Source: Pirellulales bacterium (GTDB taxonomy: Bacteria; Planctomycetota; Planctomycetia; Pirellulales; JACPPG01). Taken from it: a stretch of 64,000 bases of DNA. The notes beneath the pieces were generated by a model. The model worked only from the letters and a program-made list of their open reading frames with translations. It made no database searches and was not told where the DNA came from. Position 1 is the stretch's first letter. Each line of letters begins with the position of its first letter. Shown here piece after piece: positions 18,011 through 26,986 of the stretch. Where the stretch lies: NCBI GenBank assembly GCA_036499395.1, contig DASYDW010000136.1, forward strand, positions 124,001 to 188,000. Direction: 5' to 3'. A program made the translations under genes and the position numbers.

Positions 18011-18355
18011 ATGAGACGCGCACTGATGGCCATGATGGTCGTGGGAGTCTTGGTGGTAGCGACGGGGTTGGCGGATCCCCGTGTCGTCCAAGCCGCGCCG
18101 GGTTATTTCAATTTCTCGATCGGAACCCCGGGATACAACTTTGGGTATAGCGGCGGATACCCAGGCGTCGCGCCGTACGGATATGCCGCGCCTTACGCGT
18201 ATCCCGCACCTGTAGCGCCGCAGCCATATTTTTATGGTGGCGTTCCCTATGGTGCTCCGCGGTACGGATATCCGGCCCCTTACGGAGCGTACTACGGCGG
18301 ATACTATGGTCGCCCGGGATATGGCCATTACGGTCACGGGCACCATCACTGGTAG
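18011..18355 (+). CDS. Small exported Gly/Tyr/Pro-rich protein
   Basis: This 114-residue protein has a signal peptide (MRRALMAMMVVGVLVVATGLA) and a mature part made of Gly, Tyr, Pro and Ala repeats such as YGYAAPYAYPAP and YGYPAPYGAYYGGYYG. It ends in a His-rich tail (YGHYGHGHHHW). Low complexity suggests an extracellular or envelope protein, and the tail could bind metal. It has a good Shine-Dalgarno site (AAGGAG, about 7-8 bases before the ATG) and ends 40 bases before a terminator-like hairpin. Such proteins are common in planctomycetes, but I know of no defined role. Confidence 0.75.
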   Translation: MRRALMAMMVVGVLVVATGLADPRVVQAAPGYFNFSIGTPGYNFGYSGGYPGVAPYGYAAPYAYPAPVAPQPYFYGGVPYGAPRYGYPAPYGAYYGGYYGRPGYGHYGHGHHHW

Positions 18356-18395
18356 CACGGACCTCACTTGCCAGAGCGGCATTCAGTAGTTCGAA

Positions 18396-18440
18396 ATGTC
18401 CGAGCGGATCGAGGCGAACCGCTCGGACATGCTGCGTTTT
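18396..18440 (+). terminator. Terminator-like hairpin after the GY-rich gene
   Basis: ATGTCCGAGCGG at 18396-18407 pairs perfectly with CCGCTCGGACAT at 18419-18430 (12 bp, 11-base loop). A short TTTT follows at 18437-18440. The stem is strong; the T-run is weak and six bases away. Confidence 0.6.
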
Positions 18441-18478
18441 CCGGCGCGATGAGTTCCGCACCGATTTGCCGCGCAATA

Positions 18479-18520
18479 AAAAACGCTCTGGCGGACCGTT
18501 TCCGATCAACACCAGAGCGT
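18479..18520 (-). terminator. Intrinsic terminator reading leftward
   Basis: On the minus strand, ACGCTCTGG (18512-18520) pairs with CCAGAGCGT (18483-18491), with a smaller CGGA/TCCG pairing inside the loop. It is followed by a run of six T. It would end a minus-strand transcript, but I see no gene for it. Confidence 0.6.
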
Positions 18521-19291
18521 ACCCTCCTGGGAAGACGCGTCTATGTTTGCATCGTCGGGGGTGGGGGGTGCGACGACGCGTCCTCGGAGTGATTGGTTGT
18601 TCTACGTGGCTCGCATTGCATTGGTGCGCGAGCTTCGACCTCTTTGAGTGGTTTTATCGCCCGCGACGACGATCAGCGACATTTGGAAACCGCTCAAAGG
18701 GACGCACAACGATATCGGCATGCGGATGGCAGGACTTTGATGCTGTTTGCAACGATGCATTGCTGGCAGCTTGACGCCGTCTGTGCGCGCTCCAGTTCTC
18801 GAAGGCAGCAGCTCACGCCATTTCGCACCCGTGCGCAGACTCACTCACCTCGGCAAACATCCGCGGCTTCCCCATTCCTACCGAGTTCAATGCCGACAAC
18901 GAATGCGGCATGTGGAGATGGCATTCGCGACATCCACGGCGCCGGGAGCGCTGCTAGCTTCGCCGCTTCGCCCAAAGCGCCGCTTTCCAACTGTGCTTGG
19001 CGCTTGAGTCGTTAGTCAGTACGGTAAGCCCCTTATTTTTTGGGTGCCAGCGGCACGCTGTCCCGGGTTTTTCTACATTCACTTTGCCGATTGCGTCGAT
19101 TTTATCGACGGGCAACTCGTCGACGAGAGTCTGTGTTCTTGGGCAGCGCGCGCATTCGTCTTGGTGCGGGCGTGCGCGATTGATGGCGTATGCGCCGGAG
19201 TTGCGCGCCAAGCTGGCGCTACCGGTCGAAGTCGAGACGGCATGTTAAGCATCGTTAGGGCGGAAGGACCTCTTCCAGGCAACAAGACTGC

Positions 19292-21898
19292 ATGAGCCGT
19301 CGCTCTCCTAGGCAATCCGCCGCCTTCTCGCTCTTCACGTTTCTCGACGTGATGCTCTGCACATTGGGTGCCCTGATCATTGTATTGATCTGCGTTGTTC
19401 GCACCGCCCAGCAAAAGAACGCCGACGAGCCGCCACAAAATGCCAGCGAAGTGGAAGAGATCGAGTCCGAGCGGGAAACGCTCGAGTGGCGCGCCAAACA
19501 TCTGGCGAGCTCGCGCGAGCAAACCCGGGCACAACTACAGGACCGTCGTCTCGAGCTGAGCCATATCGAAGAGCACTCGCGCCGCTTGCGCAAGCAATTG
19601 GCCGACCTCGAAGTCGCCAAATCGGCCGAAGCTAAAGAACTCGGCTCCGGCGAGCAGCTAGAGCAATTGCGTGCCGAAACCAAACGCGTTTCGGAACTGG
19701 CCGATGCCGCCGAACGAGACTTGGAAAAAGCGCGACTCGAGGCCGATTCGCGCCGCCCTTCGTATGCGGTCGTCCCTTATGAGGGGCCAAGCCAGACCCT
19801 CCGGCGCCCTCTGTACATCGAATGCACGGCCGACCGCATTATTTTGCAGCCGGAGAATATCGAGCTAAGTCCCTTCGATTTTGCCGGACCAATGGGCCCC
19901 GGAAATCCCCTAGCGGCAGGTCTGCGCGCAGCGCGCGAATACCTGACTAGTTACGAGAATCGCAATAGCGAGGATGCCGGCGAGCCTTATCCGCTGTTGC
20001 TGGTGCGCCCTGATGGCGTCGAAGCCTACTACCAGGCGCGCGAGGGAATGACCTCGTGGGGATCGGAATTCGGCTACGAATTGATCGATCAGGACTGGAA
20101 GCTCGAATTCCGCGCGCCACAACCGGCCATGGTCGAAGCCATGCGCTTGGCAGTTGACGAGGCGCGCTTGCGGCAACAGGCATTGGCCCGCGCCGCCCCC
20201 CGCGCTTTCAACGACAAGAAATCGCAACAATGGTATCGCGCATCGCCGTCAGGTGGCATCGTGCAAGATAGCGGGCCCGGTGAAGGTAGTTCGACTCCCT
20301 CGCGCAGTGCCTGGAGCGGACGACACGGCGGCGGTCATCGCGGCGGTGGTGGTGGCGGTTATGCCGCGCAGGGCACCGGCGGGCGCGGCAATTCAGGCGG
20401 CGGCTCAGGTCGCGGTTCCGGCGCCGGGCGCTACGCCAGCAACACCAGTGGTCGGGGCGGCGATTCAGACTCCACAGGATCTGGCAACAGCGAGCAAGAT
20501 CTGGCAAGCGTCTACGGAGCAGCGGCCAGTGCGCCAATCGGCGCCAGCGTCGTCGGCGGTTCAGGCAATGGCTACACCGCGGGCGCGCCGGGGGGAACAT
20601 TGCCAGGAGGCGTAGCGCCAGGCACGGGATACGGCACGCAGGCCGGCGGCATAAATCCCGGCGGAAATGGCGCGGGAACGAACATGCTGGCCGGCGGCCA
20701 GAATCCTGTCAGCGGCGCTGGAGCAAATATGCTGGCCAGCGGTACGGGGCCTGGAGCCGCTTTAAACGCGGGTAGCTCGTTTGCCGGGGGCACAGCAAAC
20801 GGTCCGGAACTCGGGATGCCCGCGGGTGGTGGTGACTCACTTTCTGGTACTGGTTCTGGCACTGGCGCTCAAACGCCGACGTCGTATCCGCTTCCAAGCG
20901 GGGCCAATGGCGACCCTTCGGTTCCCAGTACTGCAGCGGCCGGCGGCAAACCTGGCGATCCGATCGGTGGTTTCGGCAGCAGCACATTCGGCTCGGGCGC
21001 CGTCACCGAACTCGGCGCTACCACGGCACAAGGGTCTGGTGATCAAAAGGGCACGGTTCCCGGGGGCGCAAGCTCGGGCGTTGCCACCAACGGCGCGAAA
21101 TCATCCGCGATGTCCGGAGGAGCCAGCGGCGCTAATGCTAATGGTGCCGCTTCCGGCGCCACTTCAGGTGGAGAATCGGGCAGCTCCGGCCCTCCAGGTG
21201 GACAAGAATCCGGCCAGGCCGATGGCTCAGAGCAAGCCGGCGGTCAGCAGGGACCAGCCGGTCAAGGTTACAGCAAGAAATACGCACAGGGGCGTCCCGG
21301 ACAACAAGGGCCCGGAAAGCTAGGTATGCAACCCGGCGCACAACAAAGCGCAGGAGGTGGCGCTGGACAGCCGGGCAACCCCGGTGGCCAGGCCGGTTTG
21401 GTCTCGGCTAATAGCGCCGGCGGTCAGTCGAGCCCGATGGGCGCCATGCCCAGCATTCCGAGCGCGCAATTTGGCGCGACAGAGCAGACGGCCACGAACA
21501 GCATGGCCGATCGCCGCGGTAAGAACTGGAGCTTGCCCGAAGAGGCCCGGCACGCCGTGCCGATCACGCGTCCTGTACGTGTCGAGTGTCGCGCCGACCG
21601 ATTGGTTTTGCCGAACGACGATAATCCCGCGCAGCCGTACGAGATACCCCTGGATAAGTACACGGAAGATTCCGTCGAAGACCTGGTTTCGTCCGTTTGG
21701 AAACGCGTGGAAACGTGGGGCTCGGCTGGGCGCGGCATGTATTGGCGGCCGCAGTTGGCGGTTGACGTCGCACCGGGAGCCGAAGGGCGTTACAAGGATC
21801 TGCAGACTCTGCTATCCGATAGCGGCATCGAAGTGAAGCCCGCGACCAAAGCCCCGGCACAAGTGGCACGGCCGAAACGCAAAGTGGGCCCCTGGTAA
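19292..21898 (+). CDS. ExbD/TolR-like membrane protein with a very long Gly-rich linker
   Basis: This 868-residue protein has a single N-terminal membrane helix with the ExbD-like start FTFLDVMLCTLGALIIVLI (about residues 15-36). A coiled coil (about 45-150) leads to a globular domain (about 165-290) that begins with PLYIECTADRIILQPENI. Residues 310-750 are a Gly/Ser/Ala/Gln-rich linker. The last 110 residues begin with PVRVECRADRLVLPNDDN, which matches the first globular domain start, so the two may be duplicates. It is paired with the next gene, which has a similar start. No ExbB/TolQ partner is in the window. Function unknown; force-transmitting envelope role is inference. Confidence 0.7.
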   Translation: MSRRSPRQSAAFSLFTFLDVMLCTLGALIIVLICVVRTAQQKNADEPPQNASEVEEIESERETLEWRAKHLASSREQTRAQLQDRRLELSHIEEHSRRLRKQLADLEVAKSAEAKELGSGEQLEQLRAETKRVSELADAAERDLEKARLEADSRRPSYAVVPYEGPSQTLRRPLYIECTADRIILQPENIELSPFDFAGPMGPGNPLAAGLRAAREYLTSYENRNSEDAGEPYPLLLVRPDGVEAYYQAREGMTSWGSEFGYELIDQDWKLEFRAPQPAMVEAMRLAVDEARLRQQALARAAPRAFNDKKSQQWYRASPSGGIVQDSGPGEGSSTPSRSAWSGRHGGGHRGGGGGGYAAQGTGGRGNSGGGSGRGSGAGRYASNTSGRGGDSDSTGSGNSEQDLASVYGAAASAPIGASVVGGSGNGYTAGAPGGTLPGGVAPGTGYGTQAGGINPGGNGAGTNMLAGGQNPVSGAGANMLASGTGPGAALNAGSSFAGGTANGPELGMPAGGGDSLSGTGSGTGAQTPTSYPLPSGANGDPSVPSTAAAGGKPGDPIGGFGSSTFGSGAVTELGATTAQGSGDQKGTVPGGASSGVATNGAKSSAMSGGASGANANGAASGATSGGESGSSGPPGGQESGQADGSEQAGGQQGPAGQGYSKKYAQGRPGQQGPGKLGMQPGAQQSAGGGAGQPGNPGGQAGLVSANSAGGQSSPMGAMPSIPSAQFGATEQTATNSMADRRGKNWSLPEEARHAVPITRPVRVECRADRLVLPNDDNPAQPYEIPLDKYTEDSVEDLVSSVWKRVETWGSAGRGMYWRPQLAVDVAPGAEGRYKDLQTLLSDSGIEVKPATKAPAQVARPKRKVGPW

Positions 21899-21961
21899 CG
21901 GGCTGCGAATTCCTTGGCGGCGGTTTAGAACCAATATTGCAACAGCCAGCATTGTCCTGAC

Positions 21962-22966
21962 ATGGCACGTCCGGCGCGCGATCAAGAAGAAGCCTTCGGT
22001 AACGACTCCTTTTTGGATGTCGTCGCTAACATCGTCGGCATTCTTATCATCCTGGTGGTTATCGCCAGCACGCGGATCAAGAATCTTCCCTCGCTACTGT
22101 CACCGAATCTGCTCTCGAAAGAAAAGGCCGTCGAGGCGCTCAAGGAGACCGAGGCGTCGATGGCCGCGCTCGAGCAAGACGTGATGGACCTGAACGCCGA
22201 AATTCAAAACGTCTCCGTGTCCACCGCGGCGCGCTATCAAGAGCGTGCCGTGCTGGCACAAGTCGTGGCGCAACGTCAACGCGATTTGGACGAACAGCGC
22301 AATGCGCTCGACGGTAAATCACGCGAGCAATTCGATCTCGAACGCTCGTTGGCTATGGCCGAGAACAAGCTGACGCAAATCTCGCGATTAAAGCAGGAGG
22401 TCGATACCTCGCCGGCACCCACGATTGAAATCCATAGTTATCCCACGCCGATCAGTCAGATTGTTTACGGCAAGGAAGTGCATTTCCAGTTGAAGCGAGG
22501 ATTGATCGCCCCCATCCCACTCGAAGCGCTTTTGGAAAAATTCAAACGCCGGGCGCACGAGCAGGTTGATCGCTTGCGCGACGAGCGTGAATTCTCGGAC
22601 ATGGTCGGACCGGTCGATGGTTTTCGCTTGAAATACATCGTCGAACGGGTCGACATTTCGCCCGAGTCCGGCCATTCGGGCAGCTATGCCCAATTGCGGC
22701 AGTTCGTATTGATGCCGATGGCGGACGACCTTGGCGAGACGGCGGAAGAGGCCCTGATCAAGCAATCAGCCTTTTTTAGCGCACTAGCCGGTCACGAACC
22801 CAAGCGCACCACGGTGACGCTATGGACCTACGACGACAGCTTTCCCGCGTTTCGCGAAATTCGAAAGCAGCTGCACGAAATGGGATTCAGCGTCGCCGGC
22901 CGCCCGTTGGCCGATGGCCAGCCGATTGCCGGTTCGCCGCATGGCAGCAAGTCTGCCGCGCAGTAG
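21962..22966 (+). CDS. ExbD/TolR-like membrane protein, partner of the preceding gene
   Basis: This 334-residue protein has one N-terminal membrane helix with an ExbD-like sequence (DSFLDVVANIVGILIILVVI, about residues 16-37). A coiled coil follows (about 50-140), then a soluble domain of about 190 residues that includes PISQIVYGKEVHFQLKRG and YVVE-like strands. It starts 63 bases after the previous stop and is probably co-transcribed. The two proteins could form a heteromeric complex with an ExbB-type channel encoded elsewhere. The end is convergent with bioA (10 bases between the two stop codons). Confidence 0.7.
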   Translation: MARPARDQEEAFGNDSFLDVVANIVGILIILVVIASTRIKNLPSLLSPNLLSKEKAVEALKETEASMAALEQDVMDLNAEIQNVSVSTAARYQERAVLAQVVAQRQRDLDEQRNALDGKSREQFDLERSLAMAENKLTQISRLKQEVDTSPAPTIEIHSYPTPISQIVYGKEVHFQLKRGLIAPIPLEALLEKFKRRAHEQVDRLRDEREFSDMVGPVDGFRLKYIVERVDISPESGHSGSYAQLRQFVLMPMADDLGETAEEALIKQSAFFSALAGHEPKRTTVTLWTYDDSFPAFREIRKQLHEMGFSVAGRPLADGQPIAGSPHGSKSAAQ

Positions 22967-22976
22967 CGAAACTTGC

Positions 22977-24395
22977 CTAGCGTGCGCCAGTCGCAATCTC
23001 GATGCCATGTTCGACAGCGCCGCAAATTTCGTCGAGTTCGGCAAACGAAATCGCCAGCGGCGGCATGACCACAACGATATCTCCCAGCGGCCGCAATAGC
23101 ACGCCCTGCTCGCGGGCTAGGCGACAGATCTCGCGCCCCCGCTGTTCGTTCCAAGGAAAGGGCCGGTTCGTGCCGCGATCTTCGACCAGCTCGATACCCG
23201 CGATCAGGCCACATTGCCGTATGTCGCCGACGTGCGGATGACGGCTAATTCGCGCGAGGTGCTCGGCCAGGCGGTCGATCTTCGCCGGCAGTTTGTCCAG
23301 CACTTGCTCATGATCGAAAACCTCGAGCGATGCCAAAGCCGCGGCAGCTGACAGGGGGTTGCCGCTGAACGTATGACCGTGAAAGAACTGCCGCCCCGCT
23401 GCGTTTGGTCCCAAGAACGCGCGCCACACGTCGTCCGTTGCCAGTGTCGCGGCCATGGGAAGGTATCCGCCGGTCAGTCCCTTGCCGAGGCAGAGAAAAT
23501 CCGGCGAAACATCCTCGTGCTCGCAGGCGAACATTTGCCCCGTGCGTCCGAAGCCGACGGCCACTTCGTCGGCAATCAGCAGCACGTCATAGCGGCGCGT
23601 TAGCTCGCGAATTCCGCGTAGATAGCCCGGCGGATGGATGATCATGCCCGCTGCCGCTTGAACGAGCGGTTCGATCACGAGCGCTGCGATTTCCTCGTGC
23701 CGCTCGGCCAGCAATCTTTCGACCGCATCCAAGTAATGTTGGCCAAACTCATCTCGCGGCACTTGTACTTGCGCCCGAAAGGTCACCGGCGCCGGCACGC
23801 GCAGACAGTCGAACAATAGCGGCCGGAACATCGAGTGAAATCGTTCCACGCCCCCAACGCTAACGCTTCCGAGCGTGTCGCCATGATAGGCATCGGACAA
23901 AGCAACATAGCGAGTCTTGCGTGGACGAGGATCCTCGCGCTGCTGCCAGTACTGAAACGCCATCTTTAGCGCAACTTCGACGCTCGACGAGCCGTCGCTG
24001 GAAAAGAACACGTGATTCAAGCCGGCGGGCGACAGTTCGACTAGGCGGCGGGCGAGCCGAATGGTCGTCGAATTCGACGCACCGAGGAGCGTTGTATGCG
24101 CGACTTTGGCGAGTTGCTCGCTGATCGCCGCATTAATATGCGGATGGCAATGCCCATGGACGTTGCACCATAGGCTGCTGACGCCGTCGATGTATTCGCG
24201 GCCTTCGCTGTCGACCAACTTACAGCCGAAAGCGCGTTCGATCAGCAGCGGCTCGTACTCGGCCATCTGCGTGAACGCATGCCACACATGCTGGCGGTCC
24301 CAGTCGGCGAGCGATTCTGCCGAGGGGGGCTGGTTTTGAGAGGACAAATCGCCAACAGACGTAAGAAGTGAGCGAGGAGCGACTGGCTCTACCAT
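22977..24395 (-). CDS. bioA: Adenosylmethionine-8-amino-7-oxononanoate aminotransferase
   Basis: BioA transfers an amino group from SAM to KAPA to make DAPA in biotin synthesis; it is a PLP enzyme. The 472-residue product has the class III aminotransferase features: DAYHGDTLGSVSVGG, IADEVAVGFGRTG, and the PLP lysine in CLGKGLTGGYLPMA. The WHAFTQM segment and the SSLWCNVHGHCHP region near the N terminus are typical of BioA. Its start overlaps the end of the SAM hydrolase gene by 7 bases, so the two are almost certainly co-transcribed. No other biotin genes are in the window. Confidence 0.95.
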   Translation of the reverse strand: MVEPVAPRSLLTSVGDLSSQNQPPSAESLADWDRQHVWHAFTQMAEYEPLLIERAFGCKLVDSEGREYIDGVSSLWCNVHGHCHPHINAAISEQLAKVAHTTLLGASNSTTIRLARRLVELSPAGLNHVFFSSDGSSSVEVALKMAFQYWQQREDPRPRKTRYVALSDAYHGDTLGSVSVGGVERFHSMFRPLLFDCLRVPAPVTFRAQVQVPRDEFGQHYLDAVERLLAERHEEIAALVIEPLVQAAAGMIIHPPGYLRGIRELTRRYDVLLIADEVAVGFGRTGQMFACEHEDVSPDFLCLGKGLTGGYLPMAATLATDDVWRAFLGPNAAGRQFFHGHTFSGNPLSAAAALASLEVFDHEQVLDKLPAKIDRLAEHLARISRHPHVGDIRQCGLIAGIELVEDRGTNRPFPWNEQRGREICRLAREQGVLLRPLGDIVVVMPPLAISFAELDEICGAVEHGIEIATGAR

Positions 24396-25186
24396 TTAAT
24401 CGTTACCGGGGTGCCGACGCCGACGCCCAGCATCAGCGCGGCGCTATCTCCCACAATGGCCAGTTCCAAATAGCCGCTCGAACCGACCAGGGCCATCAGG
24501 GTCATCTCGGGCTGATCGCTGTAGGTGCGAAAAATGCCCTGGGTTTCATGTTCGTCGCAGTGGATCAGCGTTCGTTCATCAGTCGGGGCGCCGGCGAGCA
24601 TATCGCTCGTGATGTCGGTCACCAGGTTGCCGAACGAATCGATCGATCGCACTTGTCCTTCGATCTTATTGGGCAAGATCCGCACCTCCGGTTCCGGGAG
24701 TTCTACGAGCCCCTGCCGCAGCGCCCCCAATTCCTTAGCGTCGAGCCCCAGGCTCAACCTCGCAGCAACCGGAGCCATGATATCTCGTCCGTGAAACGTG
24801 GCGGATACACGCTCCTGCCAGAATCTAGGTTCGGTTAAGGTAAGTATTCTAGAGGGAGCGGTGCGCGCCGCCAAGCGACCGAGCAACCCGTTATCGGGGG
24901 CGATGTAATGCCGCCCGGCAATCTCGGCGTAAACGATGGCTCGCTCGCCTCCCACGCCCGGATCGACCACGGCTACGTGAATCGAGCCGGGGGGAAAACT
25001 ATGAGCCACCTCGGCCAACACCCAGGCCCCGGCGCTGATATTTTGGGGCGGTATCGCGTGTGTGACATCCACGATCGTCGCGTGAGGATTCCGTGAGAGG
25101 ATCACACCCTTCATCTGGGCGACGTAAGGGCTGCCCGTCCCGAAATCGGTCAGCAGCGTGATGATTTTTGACGCTTGTTCGGACAT
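24389..25186 (-). CDS. S-adenosyl-L-methionine hydrolase (DUF62 family)
   Basis: Members of this family hydrolyse SAM to adenosine and methionine with water or hydroxide (related to the fluorinase fold). The 265-residue product shows the family motifs: LLTDFGTGSPYVAQMKGV at the N terminus, HVAVVDPGVGG, and APDNGLLG. A longer reading frame extends upstream to 25300, but the MSEQ start at 25186 is better, and the longer one would run into the PhyH gene. Its stop overlaps the bioA start, so SAM breakdown and a SAM-using enzyme are produced from one transcript. The gene before it ends 16 bases upstream. Confidence 0.92.
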   Translation of the reverse strand: MSEQASKIITLLTDFGTGSPYVAQMKGVILSRNPHATIVDVTHAIPPQNISAGAWVLAEVAHSFPPGSIHVAVVDPGVGGERAIVYAEIAGRHYIAPDNGLLGRLAARTAPSRILTLTEPRFWQERVSATFHGRDIMAPVAARLSLGLDAKELGALRQGLVELPEPEVRILPNKIEGQVRSIDSFGNLVTDITSDMLAGAPTDERTLIHCDEHETQGIFRTYSDQPEMTLMALVGSSGYLELAIVGDSAALMLGVGVGTPVTIKW

Positions 25187-25202
25187 GGTTGACAGGGCAG
25201 TT

Positions 25203-25973
25203 TTACGGATCGAGCTGAATGCTTCCGTAAACCCATTCGAGTGGCGCCGGCAACGTGTTAGGAGCGAATTCCAGATGCAACACCCGCCGATGTGCGGCAT
25301 TGCGTGCCGGTGACGAGGCGTGCAACAGCAACGGTTTCATTATGACGGCTGCACCCGCGCAGACACTGCATGTGACAAAAGACGTATCTTTCACGAGCTG
25401 CGCGACTTGAGCAACTGAAAGCCGCCCTTCGCGATGTGAGCCGGGGATTACCTTGAGGGCACCGCAATTCTCTTTGCAGGGATCGAGGTGCAACCGCACC
25501 GTGACCATTCCCTCCAAAACCTCGGCCGGCGGCTGAACGTGTGGCACCTCCGCTTTGGTTGACCAGCCGGTCCAGTTCGGCATATCGGCCCGTTGCTTTC
25601 CGGCTATCGATAGATCCTGATGCCAGTTTACATGCCAATTGGCCGAGGAAGTCTTGTCGAACAAGATCGCCTTAGTCAAGAACGGCCGAGGACCAACGAC
25701 CTCGCGAAGCAACTCGCGAACCCGCGGCAGCAAAAAAATATCTGCGACCTCTGGCACGACATCCAGCAGGTTTCGAACGGCGAATACCTCATTTCGTCGC
25801 CGAATTGCGCGATTCGTTGCCAATCGTTCGCAAGACTCGACAGCCTTTATGAGCCAGGATGTAACCTCGGAATCGAGACATTCCTCAACGATCGCATATC
25901 CGTCGGCCGCCAGTTTCTGCGCAATACCTGAAGCCGGTTGAGCTTGAACAAGTTCATTTCCACGATTGGTCAT
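25203..25973 (-). CDS. Phytanoyl-CoA dioxygenase (PhyH)-family Fe(II)/2-oxoglutarate oxygenase
   Basis: This 256-residue protein is a double-stranded beta-helix oxygenase. The iron ligands are visible as HQD (His 118, Asp 120) and the distal His 218 (LLLHAS), with an Arg nearby at 229-230 for 2-oxoglutarate. The VIPGSHREGRLS segment is also typical of PhyH. The substrate cannot be read from the sequence; relatives hydroxylate acyl-CoAs, ectoine, or small metabolites. It lies between a PLP dehydratase gene (15-base gap) and the SAM hydrolase gene (16-base gap), in a five-gene unit. Confidence 0.9.
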   Translation of the reverse strand: MTNRGNELVQAQPASGIAQKLAADGYAIVEECLDSEVTSWLIKAVESCERLATNRAIRRRNEVFAVRNLLDVVPEVADIFLLPRVRELLREVVGPRPFLTKAILFDKTSSANWHVNWHQDLSIAGKQRADMPNWTGWSTKAEVPHVQPPAEVLEGMVTVRLHLDPCKENCGALKVIPGSHREGRLSVAQVAQLVKDTSFVTCSVCAGAAVIMKPLLLHASSPARNAAHRRVLHLEFAPNTLPAPLEWVYGSIQLDP

Positions 25974-25988
25974 GGATGTTGGCCCGTT

Positions 25989-26945
25989 TCAGGTCCAATC
26001 GATCGCCGCCAAATCCACATTGCCGCCGCTGAGAATGATCCCTACACGACGACCGGCAAAGCGGGAAGCGTTTTCCAGCAGCACGGCAACCGGCACCGCA
26101 GCCGAAGGCTCGATCACGATTTTCATCCGCTCCCAAACCTGGCGCATGGCGTGCATCGTGGCGGCATCGTCAACGGTGATGATCTCGTCGACCTGTCGGC
26201 GAATGATGTCGAAGGTCAATTCGCCCAGCGAGGTTCGCAATCCATCGGCAATCGTGTGCGGATGGTCGCTAGGCAGAATACGTCCCGCAGCCAGTGACCG
26301 TTGCGCATCGTCGGCGCCAGCGGGCTCGGCTCCCACAACCTGTAGTCCAGGGACAAGCTCCTTGCCGGCGATTGCTGTACCACTTAACAGTCCGCCGCCG
26401 CCAACCGGCGCCAGGATCATGTCCAAGTTGGGAATCTCAGCCACTAGTTCGAGGGCCGCAGTTCCCTGACCGGCGATGATGCGAGGATCGTTGTAAGGAT
26501 GGATGAAAACCGCTCCGCTCTGCTCGACCACGGCGGCCGCGGTTTCTTCACGAGCCTGAACTGTCGGTTCGCATTCGACGATCGTTGCGCCGTAGCCCGC
26601 CACCGCGTCGCGCTTCACCGCTGGCGCGCCGACGGGCATCACGATCGTGGCCGGAATGCTCCGCATCTGGGCAGCCAAGGCCAGGGCCTGCGCGTGATTA
26701 CCCGAGGAGTGCGTGACCACACCCCGTCGGGCTTCTTCGTCGGCCAGCGACAGAACAGCGTTCGTCGCGCCGCGAAACTTAAAGGCGCCGACTCTTTGAA
26801 AATTCTCGCATTTGAAGAACACCGTCGCGCCACTTTGCGCGTCGAAATATTTCGAGCGCATGACTGGCGTGCGATGGACAAGGCAGGCAATTCGTGCGGC
26901 GGCTTGCCGGATCGCGGCGATATCGACTTCCGGCGCGTTGGCCAT
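25989..26945 (-). CDS. PLP-dependent threonine/serine dehydratase or racemase-type enzyme
   Basis: This 318-residue fold-type II PLP enzyme has the active-site lysine in VGAFKFRGA, the phosphate-binding SSGNHAQALALAAQ, and the Gly-rich loop ILSGGNVDLAAI at its C terminus. Length and motifs fit the branch that includes serine racemase, threo-3-hydroxyaspartate ammonia-lyase and catabolic threonine dehydratase, and there is no ACT domain. The exact substrate is uncertain. The ORF opens at 26963 but MANAPEVD at 26945 is the likely start. It sits between the Rieske gene and the PhyH gene. Confidence 0.88.
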   Translation of the reverse strand: MANAPEVDIAAIRQAAARIACLVHRTPVMRSKYFDAQSGATVFFKCENFQRVGAFKFRGATNAVLSLADEEARRGVVTHSSGNHAQALALAAQMRSIPATIVMPVGAPAVKRDAVAGYGATIVECEPTVQAREETAAAVVEQSGAVFIHPYNDPRIIAGQGTAALELVAEIPNLDMILAPVGGGGLLSGTAIAGKELVPGLQVVGAEPAGADDAQRSLAAGRILPSDHPHTIADGLRTSLGELTFDIIRRQVDEIITVDDAATMHAMRQVWERMKIVIEPSAAVPVAVLLENASRFAGRRVGIILSGGNVDLAAIDWT

Positions 26946-26986
26946 GATGTGCTCGATTCGCAACGACGATTATTTGTGACAGACGC

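Larger units (their letters stand above)
18356..19291. other. Long gene-poor region with facing terminators
   Basis: No ORF here has convincing codon use or homology. The left end holds the plus-strand hairpin at 18396-18440 and the minus-strand terminator at 18483-18520. The latter implies a transcript arriving from the right, whose gene I cannot identify. Further along there are a 7-bp hairpin (19094-19110) and a 12-base palindrome (CTCGTCGACGAG, 19116-19127). The right end precedes the first ExbD-like gene. Confidence 0.4.

Noticed and set aside
18593..19015. A 140-codon plus-strand frame in the gene-poor region
   Set aside because: Its translation has no domain or signal and no ribosome-binding site.
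18954..19211. An 85-codon minus-strand frame that might explain the 18479-18520 terminator
   Set aside because: It needs a TTG start with no Shine-Dalgarno site, and its ends do not fit a family that I know.
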